Shown piece by piece: positions 55,670 to 64,000 of a DNA stretch of 64,000 bases; positions within the stretch are counted from its first letter, which is position 1, and each line of letters starts with the position of its first letter. The notes under the pieces are model-generated. The model was given only the letters and a program-made list of their open reading frames with translations. It had not been told where the DNA came from and ran no database searches. Source of the DNA: Vibrio rhizosphaerae (lineage in GTDB: Bacteria > Pseudomonadota > Gammaproteobacteria > Enterobacterales > Vibrionaceae); assembly GCF_024347095.1 (NCBI RefSeq), contig NZ_AP024903.1, positions 992,001 to 1,056,000 on the forward strand. Direction: 5' to 3'. The position numbers and the translations under genes were made by a program.

Positions 55670-56815
55670 ATGTCAAAACGTGATTTTTACGAAATCTTAG
55701 GCGTAAGCCGTGATGCCGCTGAGCGTGATATCAAAAAAGCCTACAAACGCTTGGCGATGAAATTCCATCCTGACCGTAACCCGGGTGATGACACCGCAGC
55801 TGATAAGTTTAAAGAAGTAAAAGAAGCGTATGAGGTGTTAACGGACCCACAGAAAAAAGCAGCTTATGACCAGTATGGCCATGCCGCATTTGAACAAGGC
55901 GGTGGCGGTTTTGGCGGCGGCTTTGGTGGCGGTGGTGCTGACTTCGGTGACATCTTTGGTGATGTGTTCGGCGATATCTTTGGGGGTGGCCGCCGTGGTG
56001 GTGGTCAGGCCCGGGCACAGCGCGGATCGGACCTTCGCTACAATATGGAACTCACTTTAGAAGAAGCAGTCCGCGGTTGTTCAAAAGAAATTGAAGTCCC
56101 AACCATGGTGCATTGTGATACCTGTAACGGCAGCGGTGCGAAGAAAGGCACCTCTCCGGAAACATGTGGCACTTGTCATGGCCATGGTCAGGTTCAGATG
56201 AGACAGGGCTTTTTTGCGGTGCAGCAGACCTGCCCAACCTGTCATGGTAAAGGCAAAATCGTCAAAGATCCTTGTCGCGATTGTCACGGTCAGGGGCGCA
56301 AGCAACAGCGTAAGACGCTCAATGTGAAGATTCCTGCCGGTGTGGATACCGGGGATCGGATTCGTCTTACCGGAGAAGGCGAAGCCGGTGAAATGGGTGC
56401 GCCAGCCGGTGATTTGTACGTTCAGGTCCATGTCAAAGAGCACCATATCTTTGAGCGTGAGGGCAATAACCTGTTCTGTGAAGTACCGGTAAGCTTCTCG
56501 ATGGCTGCTCTCGGCGGGGAAGTAGAAGTTCCGACACTCGATGGCCGTGTCAATCTCAAAGTGCCTGAAGAGACGCAGACTGGCAGAATGTTCCGGATGC
56601 GGGGTAAAGGTGTCAAGAATGTTCGTGGTGGTGCCGCCGGTGATTTGATTGTTCGCTTGGTAGTTGAGACACCGGTGAATCTGAGTTCGCGTCAGAGAGA
56701 ACTGCTGCGTGAATTTGAAGAATCCTGTGGTGGCGAAGCGGCAAGTAAGCACAAGCCCAAGTCAGAAGGGTTTTTCAGTGGCGTGAAAAAGTTCTTTGAT
56801 GACCTCACGAGCTGA
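55670..56815 (+). CDS. dnaJ: Co-chaperone DnaJ (Hsp40)
   Basis: 381 residues from the ATG at 55670. J domain with HPD ([10 protein letters not shown]), a Gly/Phe-rich region ([20 protein letters not shown]), four CxxCxGxG zinc repeats ([32 protein letters not shown]) and the C-terminal client domains. Stimulates DnaK ATPase and hands over clients. Confidence 0.98.
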   Translation: MSKRDFYEILGVSRDAAERDIKKAYKRLAMKFHPDRNPGDDTAADKFKEVKEAYEVLTDPQKKAAYDQYGHAAFEQGGGGFGGGFGGGGADFGDIFGDVFGDIFGGGRRGGGQARAQRGSDLRYNMELTLEEAVRGCSKEIEVPTMVHCDTCNGSGAKKGTSPETCGTCHGHGQVQMRQGFFAVQQTCPTCHGKGKIVKDPCRDCHGQGRKQQRKTLNVKIPAGVDTGDRIRLTGEGEAGEMGAPAGDLYVQVHVKEHHIFEREGNNLFCEVPVSFSMAALGGEVEVPTLDGRVNLKVPEETQTGRMFRMRGKGVKNVRGGAAGDLIVRLVVETPVNLSSRQRELLREFEESCGGEAASKHKPKSEGFFSGVKKFFDDLTS

Positions 56816-56837
56816 GCAAAACCAAATGATTCGTGTC

Positions 56838-56864
56838 AAAAAACCTGCTTCGGCAGGTTTTTTT
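56838..56864 (+). terminator. Terminator after dnaJ
   Basis: AAAACCTGC, TTCG loop, GCAGGTTTTTTTT: a stable tetraloop hairpin with a long T-run, 23 bases after the dnaJ stop. From here to 57123 there is no gene; the pilin promoter should lie here. Confidence 0.93.
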
Positions 56865-57123
56865 ATGTCAGTTCCCCTCCGACAGCTTGATTGCCCTGCA
56901 TGTCATCATTGAGTATCCGCGTGCATCGATATTGAATCTCGGTGCATGTCTGTTTTTCCGGGCTGTCTGAGCGTGAATATTGTTGGTTGTGACGAACCGG
57001 TCATGTAATGATGATGTCTATCATGTCGTTATTTATTTGATATCACAGCAAGATGTTTGGTTTAGCACCGGACGACGCGCATTATTTTTTTATCATAGAG
57101 AAAACTCATCGACTGGAAAAAAT

Positions 57124-57642
57124 ATGCGCACAGGATTCTCTTTGCTTGAACTTGTTGTGGTGATGGCATTACTGAGCCTTTCACTATTGCTGGTTGTTCC
57201 TCAATTTTCCCGACAAATGGAACAGGAACAGTTAAAAACGGCGGTTAGTGAGGTTCAGGCGTTTATATTACGGGCAAGATCACTGGCAATTACCCATCAT
57301 CAAAATCTGTGGTTACATCTGATTTCTCAATCTCCCTCGCTCACTGACAACGGTATATCACGAAGCTGGCTGTTACGGGTGACGACTGCTGAAGAGCGTC
57401 ATCAGGGGCAGCATTTACTCACGCTATCCGGGCAACGTTATCGGCAGATCAGCATTCGTTCCGGATTCCCGCAGGATCGGTTATTTATCGATGGTCATTC
57501 CGGCAAACTCGGCAATGGCAGCATTACATTTCTGGCCCGCAATACGCCGGAACGACAAATCAAAGTCATTACCTCTTATGGTGCCGGCCGGGTTCGGCAT
57601 TGCAGTGTCGGTACTGCCATATATGGGTATCCGGCATGTTAG
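57124..57642 (+). CDS. fimT: Minor pilin FimT/GspH-like
   Basis: 172 residues from the ATG at 57124; the open frame upstream has no pilin character. Class III signal: MRTG then FSLLELVVVMALLSLSLLLVV, with Glu at +5 of the mature protein, as prepilin peptidase requires. The C-terminal part has the GspH-type beta fold (DRLFIDGHSGKLGNGSITFL). First of four overlapping minor-pilin genes that likely prime a type IV pilus. Confidence 0.85.
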   Translation: MRTGFSLLELVVVMALLSLSLLLVVPQFSRQMEQEQLKTAVSEVQAFILRARSLAITHHQNLWLHLISQSPSLTDNGISRSWLLRVTTAEERHQGQHLLTLSGQRYRQISIRSGFPQDRLFIDGHSGKLGNGSITFLARNTPERQIKVITSYGAGRVRHCSVGTAIYGYPAC

Positions 57643-58289
57643 TGAGAGCATGTTACTTACCTGCCCAGCGAGGGGGGACGCTGCTGGAGGTTTTACTGGC
57701 AAGTTTAATCAGTAGTGTGTTAATCCTGACGATGAGCCAATTGATTGTGAGCGAAGTTCGTGTGGCTGATCGCCAGAGCCGCACAATGCAGTTACATCAA
57801 CAGCTACGGGCGTCATTGACTCTGATGAAGCGGAATTTACGCATGGCTGGCTTTAATGCGGCGACTGCAAGCGCGGTGTTTCTGCGTAAAAGTCCGGTAC
57901 TCACTGATGTGCGTCACGCAACTCATCAGGTGGGATATGTGTCTCAGCAAAGCCTTGGTGGCACAGAGGATTTTCGCCATGTGGTTTATCAACTGACAAC
58001 CAATTCGGCAGGAGAGGCGGTCTTACGGTTGTGCGAGAAACAACATGATCATCAATTAACGTTTGAGCAAGCGGCATCTTCCGGTGAATCGGGGCCCTGT
58101 TTTTCACTGTTTGACAGCGATTGGATCCATGTCGATGCTTTTCAGGTTGATTATCAGCCCCTTGATGGGGGAACCCGTTCGGCGCTCAATACGGGGTGGA
58201 TCGTCATTCAGTTGCGGTTGTCTTTGGTTCAGGACCCCTCGATTCATGCAACTGCAGAGATTGCATTTTTACAGCGGCATTGGTCATGA
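57636..58289 (+). CDS. pilW: Minor pilin PilW-like
   Basis: 217 residues; starts inside the end of the previous gene (7-base overlap). Prepilin motif RG then GTLLEVLLASLISSVLIL, Glu at +5. The conserved PilW trait of a helix followed by MKRNLRMAGFNAA is present. Probably an initiation-complex minor pilin. Confidence 0.8.
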   Translation: MLVRACYLPAQRGGTLLEVLLASLISSVLILTMSQLIVSEVRVADRQSRTMQLHQQLRASLTLMKRNLRMAGFNAATASAVFLRKSPVLTDVRHATHQVGYVSQQSLGGTEDFRHVVYQLTTNSAGEAVLRLCEKQHDHQLTFEQAASSGESGPCFSLFDSDWIHVDAFQVDYQPLDGGTRSALNTGWIVIQLRLSLVQDPSIHATAEIAFLQRHWS

Positions 58290-59599
58290 TGATGTATCTC
58301 TACGCCGGGCGGACATTGATTCGGCAGCGGGGCGCTGCAACATTATTGTTAACGACGCTGATGGTGAGTTTGATGCTGATCGTGGCGGGACGCGCTGCAT
58401 TGCTCAGCCGTTATCAGCTGGCTGAGGTTCAGCATGATATTGAACGTCGTCAGTCATTTTGGCTGGCAGAAGGCGGACTGGAATGTTTATGGGCACAAGT
58501 GCGCTCAAATCAAGCCGGACAAACCCTTCCTTCAGCGTGTCAGCCGATAGAACATCAAATTCAGTGGATATCGCCCCGCGAGCAACAACTGACGGTGACT
58601 GTCGGGAAGACCACACTACAAAAACGCTACCGTTTACCCTTACCCGATATGGCTGGCTCGGTGAAAACGACCAGCCGGCTGATATTGACGCAACCGGCTG
58701 CATTTGCACCGGATGTGGCCCGGTTCAATTTAAGCGGGGATTGGGCATGTATCGCTTTGCGCTATAAGTATGATTTTTATGCCCCCTCGGTCACGACTTA
58801 TCATCCCGACCAGCTCCCTTATCTTTTATATTCCGGGTTTCCGGTTCATTCAGGACGTTGTGCCGCTTCATATCATTCTGTTGAGCTGCCGGCAAAAAGT
58901 GCGCAATCCGATTATCAGTACACCCCCGGCTTATCGCCTTTTCAGGATCTGTTTGGTGTGCCGGTACAGCGGTGGTTTGATGTGATGTCGCAGCCACAGG
59001 TCGGGCGAATTCCTGATACATTGAATGATGCTGTGAGTGGCAATCTCCGTTACACAACGGCTTCTGCCTTGCCTCAGGCGCGGCTGAATCAGAAATGTGG
59101 CTCCCAAATCGAAGATCTTGTCTGGCGTGGGGAAATGATCATCTGGGTTTATGGCGGGTGCGTGTTGTCTGATCCGGATGTTCAGCGAATCAATACGGCG
59201 ATTCAGACAAAATTTCCTCGGCAGGGCATTATCCTACTGATTCAGGATGGGGTGGTCGGTATTGAAAGTCATCACCCGCTACAAGGTATGCTCTATCAAT
59301 TTATTTCGCCGCAACATCCGGCTATGGTATTTCAAAGCTGGGGCGACACCGCATTGCAAACGACACTCATTGAGTCTTTAGTATCACTGAAACCACAATT
59401 TAGTATTACACCTGAGCAAGTGAGTTACTTTCAACATGGCTCATTCTATCCTGCGGGCGGTCTGGTATTGGATGCCGATCGTCATTTTGCGGTGGTTCAG
59501 GGGCGTATGGATTTTCATTATCGACGCGATTTGTTGATGACGCCGCTCAGCCTGATTCGTCCTGCGCGATGGCTCGGAGGAAGCTGGAATGAACGCTAG
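58286..59599 (+). CDS. PilX-like pilus assembly protein
   Basis: 437 residues from the first of three ATGs at 58286 (4-base overlap with pilW). N-terminus RQRGAATLLLTTLMVSLMLIVAGRAAL: hydrophobic pilin-like helix with Gly-Ala, but no Glu at +5, as in PilX/GspK-type proteins. SFWLAEGGLECLWAQ is the usual PilX AExG motif. The rest is long and unrelated to short PilX proteins, with many cysteines. Family assignment moderate. Confidence 0.7.
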   Translation: MMMYLYAGRTLIRQRGAATLLLTTLMVSLMLIVAGRAALLSRYQLAEVQHDIERRQSFWLAEGGLECLWAQVRSNQAGQTLPSACQPIEHQIQWISPREQQLTVTVGKTTLQKRYRLPLPDMAGSVKTTSRLILTQPAAFAPDVARFNLSGDWACIALRYKYDFYAPSVTTYHPDQLPYLLYSGFPVHSGRCAASYHSVELPAKSAQSDYQYTPGLSPFQDLFGVPVQRWFDVMSQPQVGRIPDTLNDAVSGNLRYTTASALPQARLNQKCGSQIEDLVWRGEMIIWVYGGCVLSDPDVQRINTAIQTKFPRQGIILLIQDGVVGIESHHPLQGMLYQFISPQHPAMVFQSWGDTALQTTLIESLVSLKPQFSITPEQVSYFQHGSFYPAGGLVLDADRHFAVVQGRMDFHYRRDLLMTPLSLIRPARWLGGSWNER

Positions 59600-60125
59600 T
59601 GATAAAAAGCCATGTTATCCATCTGGCTGGCGGGGGAATACTTTACTCGAAGTGATGATCGCTTTAGTCATATTGAGTCTGGGGATACTGACGGTCGGGC
59701 AGTTACAGCGGCTGACGATGTTTCAGACCCGGGATGTTTTTCAGCGAACACAAGCGCTTGATCTTGCCAGTCGTACTCTGGAACGGCTCCGAACGCATCG
59801 TTCCCGGATAACCAGCGACCAGATAAACCCTGATCAGATAAACCCTCGCCGGGCAGTCGGATCGGTATCTTTTGAACGAATCAGGACGGGGCTGGATTGT
59901 GGTACTCAGGCGCCTTTCTGTATCGACATACAGGTTGGCCCTCCATTATTTCACGGTGATTTGAAGCCGGTGCAGGTGGTTGTCAGTTGGCGGGGACACA
60001 CGGGGAAAACGCATCAGGTTACGCTTTCCACCATGATTTCGCGATTCAATGAATTTGAACCACGAATACCTAAGTACGCTGTCCCAGCAGATATAACGCA
60101 TGGAACTGCAAATGTGACTCAATAA
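59589..60125 (+). CDS. pilV: Minor pilin PilV-like
   Basis: 178 residues; 11-base overlap with the previous gene. Class III signal SGWRG then NTLLEVMIALVILSLGILTVG, Glu at +5. A 15-bp in-frame duplication codes for DQINP twice (about residues 77-86). Its last 56 bases overlap the convergent fghA gene, so both 3' ends are read on both strands. Confidence 0.8.
   Translation: MNASDKKPCYPSGWRGNTLLEVMIALVILSLGILTVGQLQRLTMFQTRDVFQRTQALDLASRTLERLRTHRSRITSDQINPDQINPRRAVGSVSFERIRTGLDCGTQAPFCIDIQVGPPLFHGDLKPVQVVVSWRGHTGKTHQVTLSTMISRFNEFEPRIPKYAVPADITHGTANVTQ
59817..59846. repeat. 15-bp in-frame tandem duplication in pilV
   Basis: GACCAGATAAACCCT followed by GATCAGATAAACCCT, one mismatch, coding DQINP-DQINP in the pilin's globular region. 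Confidence 0.9.
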
Positions 60126-60921
60126 AACTTTGAATGAAGTAATAGCTGTGATCATATCCGGGGTGAGACTGATAGGTGAGCTCACAATGTTGATGATCAG
60201 CGACTTCGAGTAAATCCCAGGGTTTCAACTGCTCTTCCAAAAACGGGTCCATTTCCCCTTGATCAATTAAGATGGGGATCGGGCAGCCTTTTTGTTTCAG
60301 GAGTTCTGTCGCATCATAGTTTTGCCACAGCGTCTGGTCGTCTCCCAAATAAGCATGGAATGCTTTTTGTCCCCAAGGGCAGGCCACCGGATGACAAATA
60401 GGGCTGAAGGCTGAAATGGCACGGTAGCGATCAGGATTTTTAATACCAATCGTCAGTGCGCCATGTCCCCCCATGCTATGTCCTGCGATGGAGCGCTCAG
60501 ACGTGACAGGGAAATTCTGCTCGATGAGTGAGGGAAGTTCATTCACGATATAATCATACATTTGGTAATGCTGATCCCATGGGGATTGCGTCGCATTGAG
60601 GTAAAATCCGGCACCGAGTCCGAGATCATAGTCTCCTTGCCGGTCATCCGGAACGCCTTCTCCTCTTGGGCTGGTATCTGGTGCCACAATCGCCATGCCG
60701 AGCGCGGCTGCTTTTTGGAATGCTCCTGCTTTCTGCATGAAATTTTCATCCGTACAGGTGAGGCCGGATAACCAGTAGAGCACCGGAACCGGATGACTGT
60801 CACTCGCATCGGGGGGTAAATAGATCGCAAAACGCATCGTACAGTTGAGTACGTCGGAAGGATGTGTGTACTGTTTGTGCCATCCACCAAATACTTTTGA
60901 CTGGCTGATTTGTTCTAACAT
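60070..60921 (-). CDS. fghA: S-formylglutathione hydrolase
   Basis: 283 residues from the ATG at 60921 (GGAGAGCC upstream; the frame runs to 60972 in the gap). Esterase-D family: catalytic serine in AGHSMGGHGAL, Asp in DQGEMDPFL and His in PGYDHSYYFI. Completes formaldehyde detoxification: S-formylglutathione to glutathione and formate. 57 bases after frmA on the same strand. Confidence 0.95.
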   Translation of the reverse strand: MLEQISQSKVFGGWHKQYTHPSDVLNCTMRFAIYLPPDASDSHPVPVLYWLSGLTCTDENFMQKAGAFQKAAALGMAIVAPDTSPRGEGVPDDRQGDYDLGLGAGFYLNATQSPWDQHYQMYDYIVNELPSLIEQNFPVTSERSIAGHSMGGHGALTIGIKNPDRYRAISAFSPICHPVACPWGQKAFHAYLGDDQTLWQNYDATELLKQKGCPIPILIDQGEMDPFLEEQLKPWDLLEVADHQHCELTYQSHPGYDHSYYFIQSFIESHLQFHALYLLGQRT

Positions 60922-60978
60922 GTCAGGCTCTCCTTTTCTCGTCCCCGGTTCGGCTGAGCCGGGGACGGGCACATCAAA

Positions 60979-62157
<1,179 letters not shown>

Positions 62158-62245
62158 TCACGGTGAAATTGAGTATAGTTCTTTTCTTATATTTTATAAT
62201 CAAGTAAAAAAGAGAATGACTTTTACAATATGGTAATAATAAATC

Positions 62246-63133
62246 ATGGCAATATGGGATGGTGTCAGCGAATTTGTCGCCGTTGCTGAGACGGAAAGTT
62301 TTACCCGGGCGGCACAGAAACTTACGACATCGGTGGCTAATGTCAGTCGTCGAGTGGCAGCGTTAGAAGAACGTCTGGCGATTAAACTGTTGCTGCGTAC
62401 AACCCGCAAGGTGTCATTGACAGAAGCGGGGCAGGTTTATTACCAACAATGTAAACAGTTAGTGGAAGGTCTGGAACATGCCGAACGGACCGTGACGCAA
62501 ATGCAGCAGATGCCGATCGGGCGATTGAAAGTAACGGCTCCCGTGACCTACGGAGAGCAGAAAATTGCTCCATTGTTGCATGACTTTTTGCAACGTTACC
62601 CGAAACTGGAGTTGGAACTGGTACTGACCAACCGGCAGCTGGACTTGATTGAGAACGGGGTTGATCTGGCGATTCGACTCGGACAATTACATGACTCCAG
62701 CTTTGTCGTCAGGAAGTTAAGTCCCCGGCGGCTGCATGTCTGTGCGGCACCGGCATATCTGGCGCAATATGGCGAGCCGTACACATTAACGGAATTGTCT
62801 AAACATCAGTGTCTGGTCGGAACTTATGATCACTGGCGTTTCAAAGATCATCATCATGCCCGTTCGCTGGGTATCCGGGGACGAATCCGTTGTAATAGTG
62901 GTGTGGTGTTACTGGATGCGGCATTAAAAGGGATGGGGCTTGCTCAGTTACCGGATTATTATGTGGCACCTTATCTTGCCAGTGGTCAATTGGTTGAAGT
63001 CTTGGCCCGTTATCGGGATGACCGGGAAGGTGTCTGGGCGCTGTATCCGCAAAACCGACATATTTCACCGAAGGTCCGTTTACTGTCTGACTATCTTTAT
63101 GAAGCGCTCTCAGAAAAGCCGGGACACGGTTAA
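62246..63133 (+). CDS. LysR-family regulator, probably of frmA-fghA
   Basis: 295 residues. N-terminal winged helix (FVAVAETESFTRAAQKLTTSVANVSRRVAALEERL in parts) and a LysR substrate domain (IGRLKVTAPVTYGEQKIAPLLHDFLQRYP, DLAIRLGQLHDSSFVVRKL). Divergent from frmA, the classical LysR layout, so control of formaldehyde detoxification is likely. Confidence 0.88.
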   Translation: MAIWDGVSEFVAVAETESFTRAAQKLTTSVANVSRRVAALEERLAIKLLLRTTRKVSLTEAGQVYYQQCKQLVEGLEHAERTVTQMQQMPIGRLKVTAPVTYGEQKIAPLLHDFLQRYPKLELELVLTNRQLDLIENGVDLAIRLGQLHDSSFVVRKLSPRRLHVCAAPAYLAQYGEPYTLTELSKHQCLVGTYDHWRFKDHHHARSLGIRGRIRCNSGVVLLDAALKGMGLAQLPDYYVAPYLASGQLVEVLARYRDDREGVWALYPQNRHISPKVRLLSDYLYEALSEKPGHG

Positions 63134-63206
63134 TATCAACGTGAAACATCCCGCGCCGATTCGGGTATAATGCGCGACAAGAGTAAATGTAAAAAATAGA
63201 GGATTC

Positions 63207-63737
63207 ATGCAGACGCAACATTTTTCTGCTGACGATGAACGGTTTATGCGCCGGGCGATCCAACTGGCACATCAAGCGGAACTGGAAGGGGAAGTCCCGG
63301 TCGGTGCCGTACTGGTCAAAGACGGGCAGATTATTGCAGAAGGTTGGAATCGGTCAATCACCACGCATGATGCAACAGCGCATGCGGAAATTCAGGTTTT
63401 GCGTCAAGCCGGGCAAGTGTTGGAAAACTACCGGCTGGTGGATTCAACTCTGTATGTCACGCTGGAGCCTTGCCCGATGTGTGCCGGGGCGTTATTACAC
63501 AGTCGGGTGAAACGGATTGTGTTTGGCGCATCGGACTTGAAAGCCGGTGCAGCAGGCACGGTGATGAACCTGTTTGAAAGTGATGCCGCTTACCATTATG
63601 CGCAGATAGAACCGGGGTTACTTGAAACGGAATGTCGCGAGCAGTTACAGTGCTTTTTCCGGCGGCGTCGGCAGGAGATCAAAGATCAGAAGCGTCAGCA
63701 ACGGGAGAATGACCAATCCGGTGAGCCGTCAGTCTGA
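63207..63737 (+). CDS. tadA: tRNA-specific adenosine deaminase TadA
   Basis: 176 residues. Zinc site and proton shuttle HAEIQVLRQAG, PCPMCAGALLHSRV; substrate loop ASDLKAGAAGTVMNLF. Converts A34 to inosine in tRNA-Arg(ACG). C-terminus is rich in Arg/Gln and ends RQQRENDQSGEPSV. Confidence 0.95.
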   Translation: MQTQHFSADDERFMRRAIQLAHQAELEGEVPVGAVLVKDGQIIAEGWNRSITTHDATAHAEIQVLRQAGQVLENYRLVDSTLYVTLEPCPMCAGALLHSRVKRIVFGASDLKAGAAGTVMNLFESDAAYHYAQIEPGLLETECREQLQCFFRRRRQEIKDQKRQQRENDQSGEPSV

Positions 63738-63842
63738 ACCGGGATATCAGCCGGGTGTACCGATATGGGGTGTGCATCGGTGTACCGAATTCGGTGACAT
63801 CAGTAACAAGTATTGCTTGTGAAACATTACCTGTAAAAAAAT

Positions 63843-63883
63843 AGTCTCTGTAAAAAATAGTCTCTGTGAAAAAGTAGTCTCTG
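63843..63883. repeat. Tandem 16-17 bp repeat downstream of tadA
   Basis: AGTCTCTGTAAAAAAT-type units start at 63843, 63859 and 63876. The last 263 bases of the window (63738-64000) hold no gene that I can support. The next gene is outside. Confidence 0.75.
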
Positions 63884-64000
63884 TAAGAAAGGAATGCTGG
63901 GGAAAATGACACAAGTAAAGCGACAAAAGCAGAAGTAAACGGATGATAATGACGGGGCTTCTGCGGGGAGCTTAAAGCGAGGGAAGTCGTTGGGAGAGTG

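Noticed and set aside
56081..56752. 223-codon frame on the minus strand
   Set aside because: Antisense to dnaJ with no family character; shadow.

Overview
The window looks like a piece of the larger chromosome of a Vibrio or close relative. The right third carries ssrA-smpB-ratA-rnfH-bamE-recN-nadK-grpE-dnaK-dnaJ followed by a minor-pilin cluster. From general knowledge this is the gene order next to ssrA in Vibrio, and the tmRNA tag reads ANDENYALAA. In V. cholerae the 3' end of ssrA is the VPI-1 integration site, and here too the accessory DNA begins exactly at that end.

Layout. (1) 1-2338: the end of a PTS protein, a radical-SAM sulfatase maturase with no sulfatase beside it, and a repeat-bearing gap. 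(2) 2339-10777: an L-galactonate/hexuronate regulon with lgoD, lgoR, a TRAP transporter (dctPQM), uxaB and uxaA. The likely route is uptake by TRAP, L-galactonate to D-tagaturonate (LgoD), to D-altronate (UxaB), to 2-keto-3-deoxygluconate (UxaA). A near-identical 23-bp element upstream of lgoR and of uxaA ties the regulon together. (3) 11014-11781: a deletion scar joining two gene remnants. (4) 11905-23149: two facing PTS sugar clusters. One has ascorbate-type IIA, IIB and IIC, an atypical phosphofructokinase, a class II aldolase and two poorly understood genes. The other has a PRD regulator, duplicated IIA genes, fructose-type IIB and IIC, and a D-allulose-6-phosphate 3-epimerase homologue. 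Together they could carry allulose through allulose-6-P, fructose-6-P and fructose-1,6-bisphosphate to trioses.

(5) 24420-36775: an accessory island bounded by two direct ~1.09 kb repeats. Each repeat holds a fused nucleotidyltransferase-HEPN gene, nearly identical except for a diverged core. Between them lie a LysM-containing putative effector with two paralogous small membrane proteins (candidate effector/immunity set) and a complete type I restriction-modification system (hsdM, hsdS, hsdR). A ~86 bp relic of the HEPN gene sits at 17335. (6) 37064-39266: a putative lipase with a GxSxG elbow, a possible small partner, and a metallophosphoesterase broken by a frameshift. (7) About 39400-42640: a small island at ssrA. 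It carries a DNA methyltransferase fused to a specificity-like segment and a C-terminal Schlafen AlbA_2 domain, plus a truncated second hsdM. Paired CTTGGTAC sites with identical 12-bp spacing lie at both ends, and no integrase is visible.

(8) 42637-63737: core genes, including a TAXI-type TRAP transporter between grpE and dnaK, minor pilins, the glutathione-dependent formaldehyde pathway (frmA, fghA), a LysR regulator and tadA.

A feature that crosses these regions is a set of tandem duplications with 15-19 bp units, found between genes and, as 15-bp in-frame copies, inside genes. All functions are read from sequence motifs and recalled family knowledge; no database search was possible.
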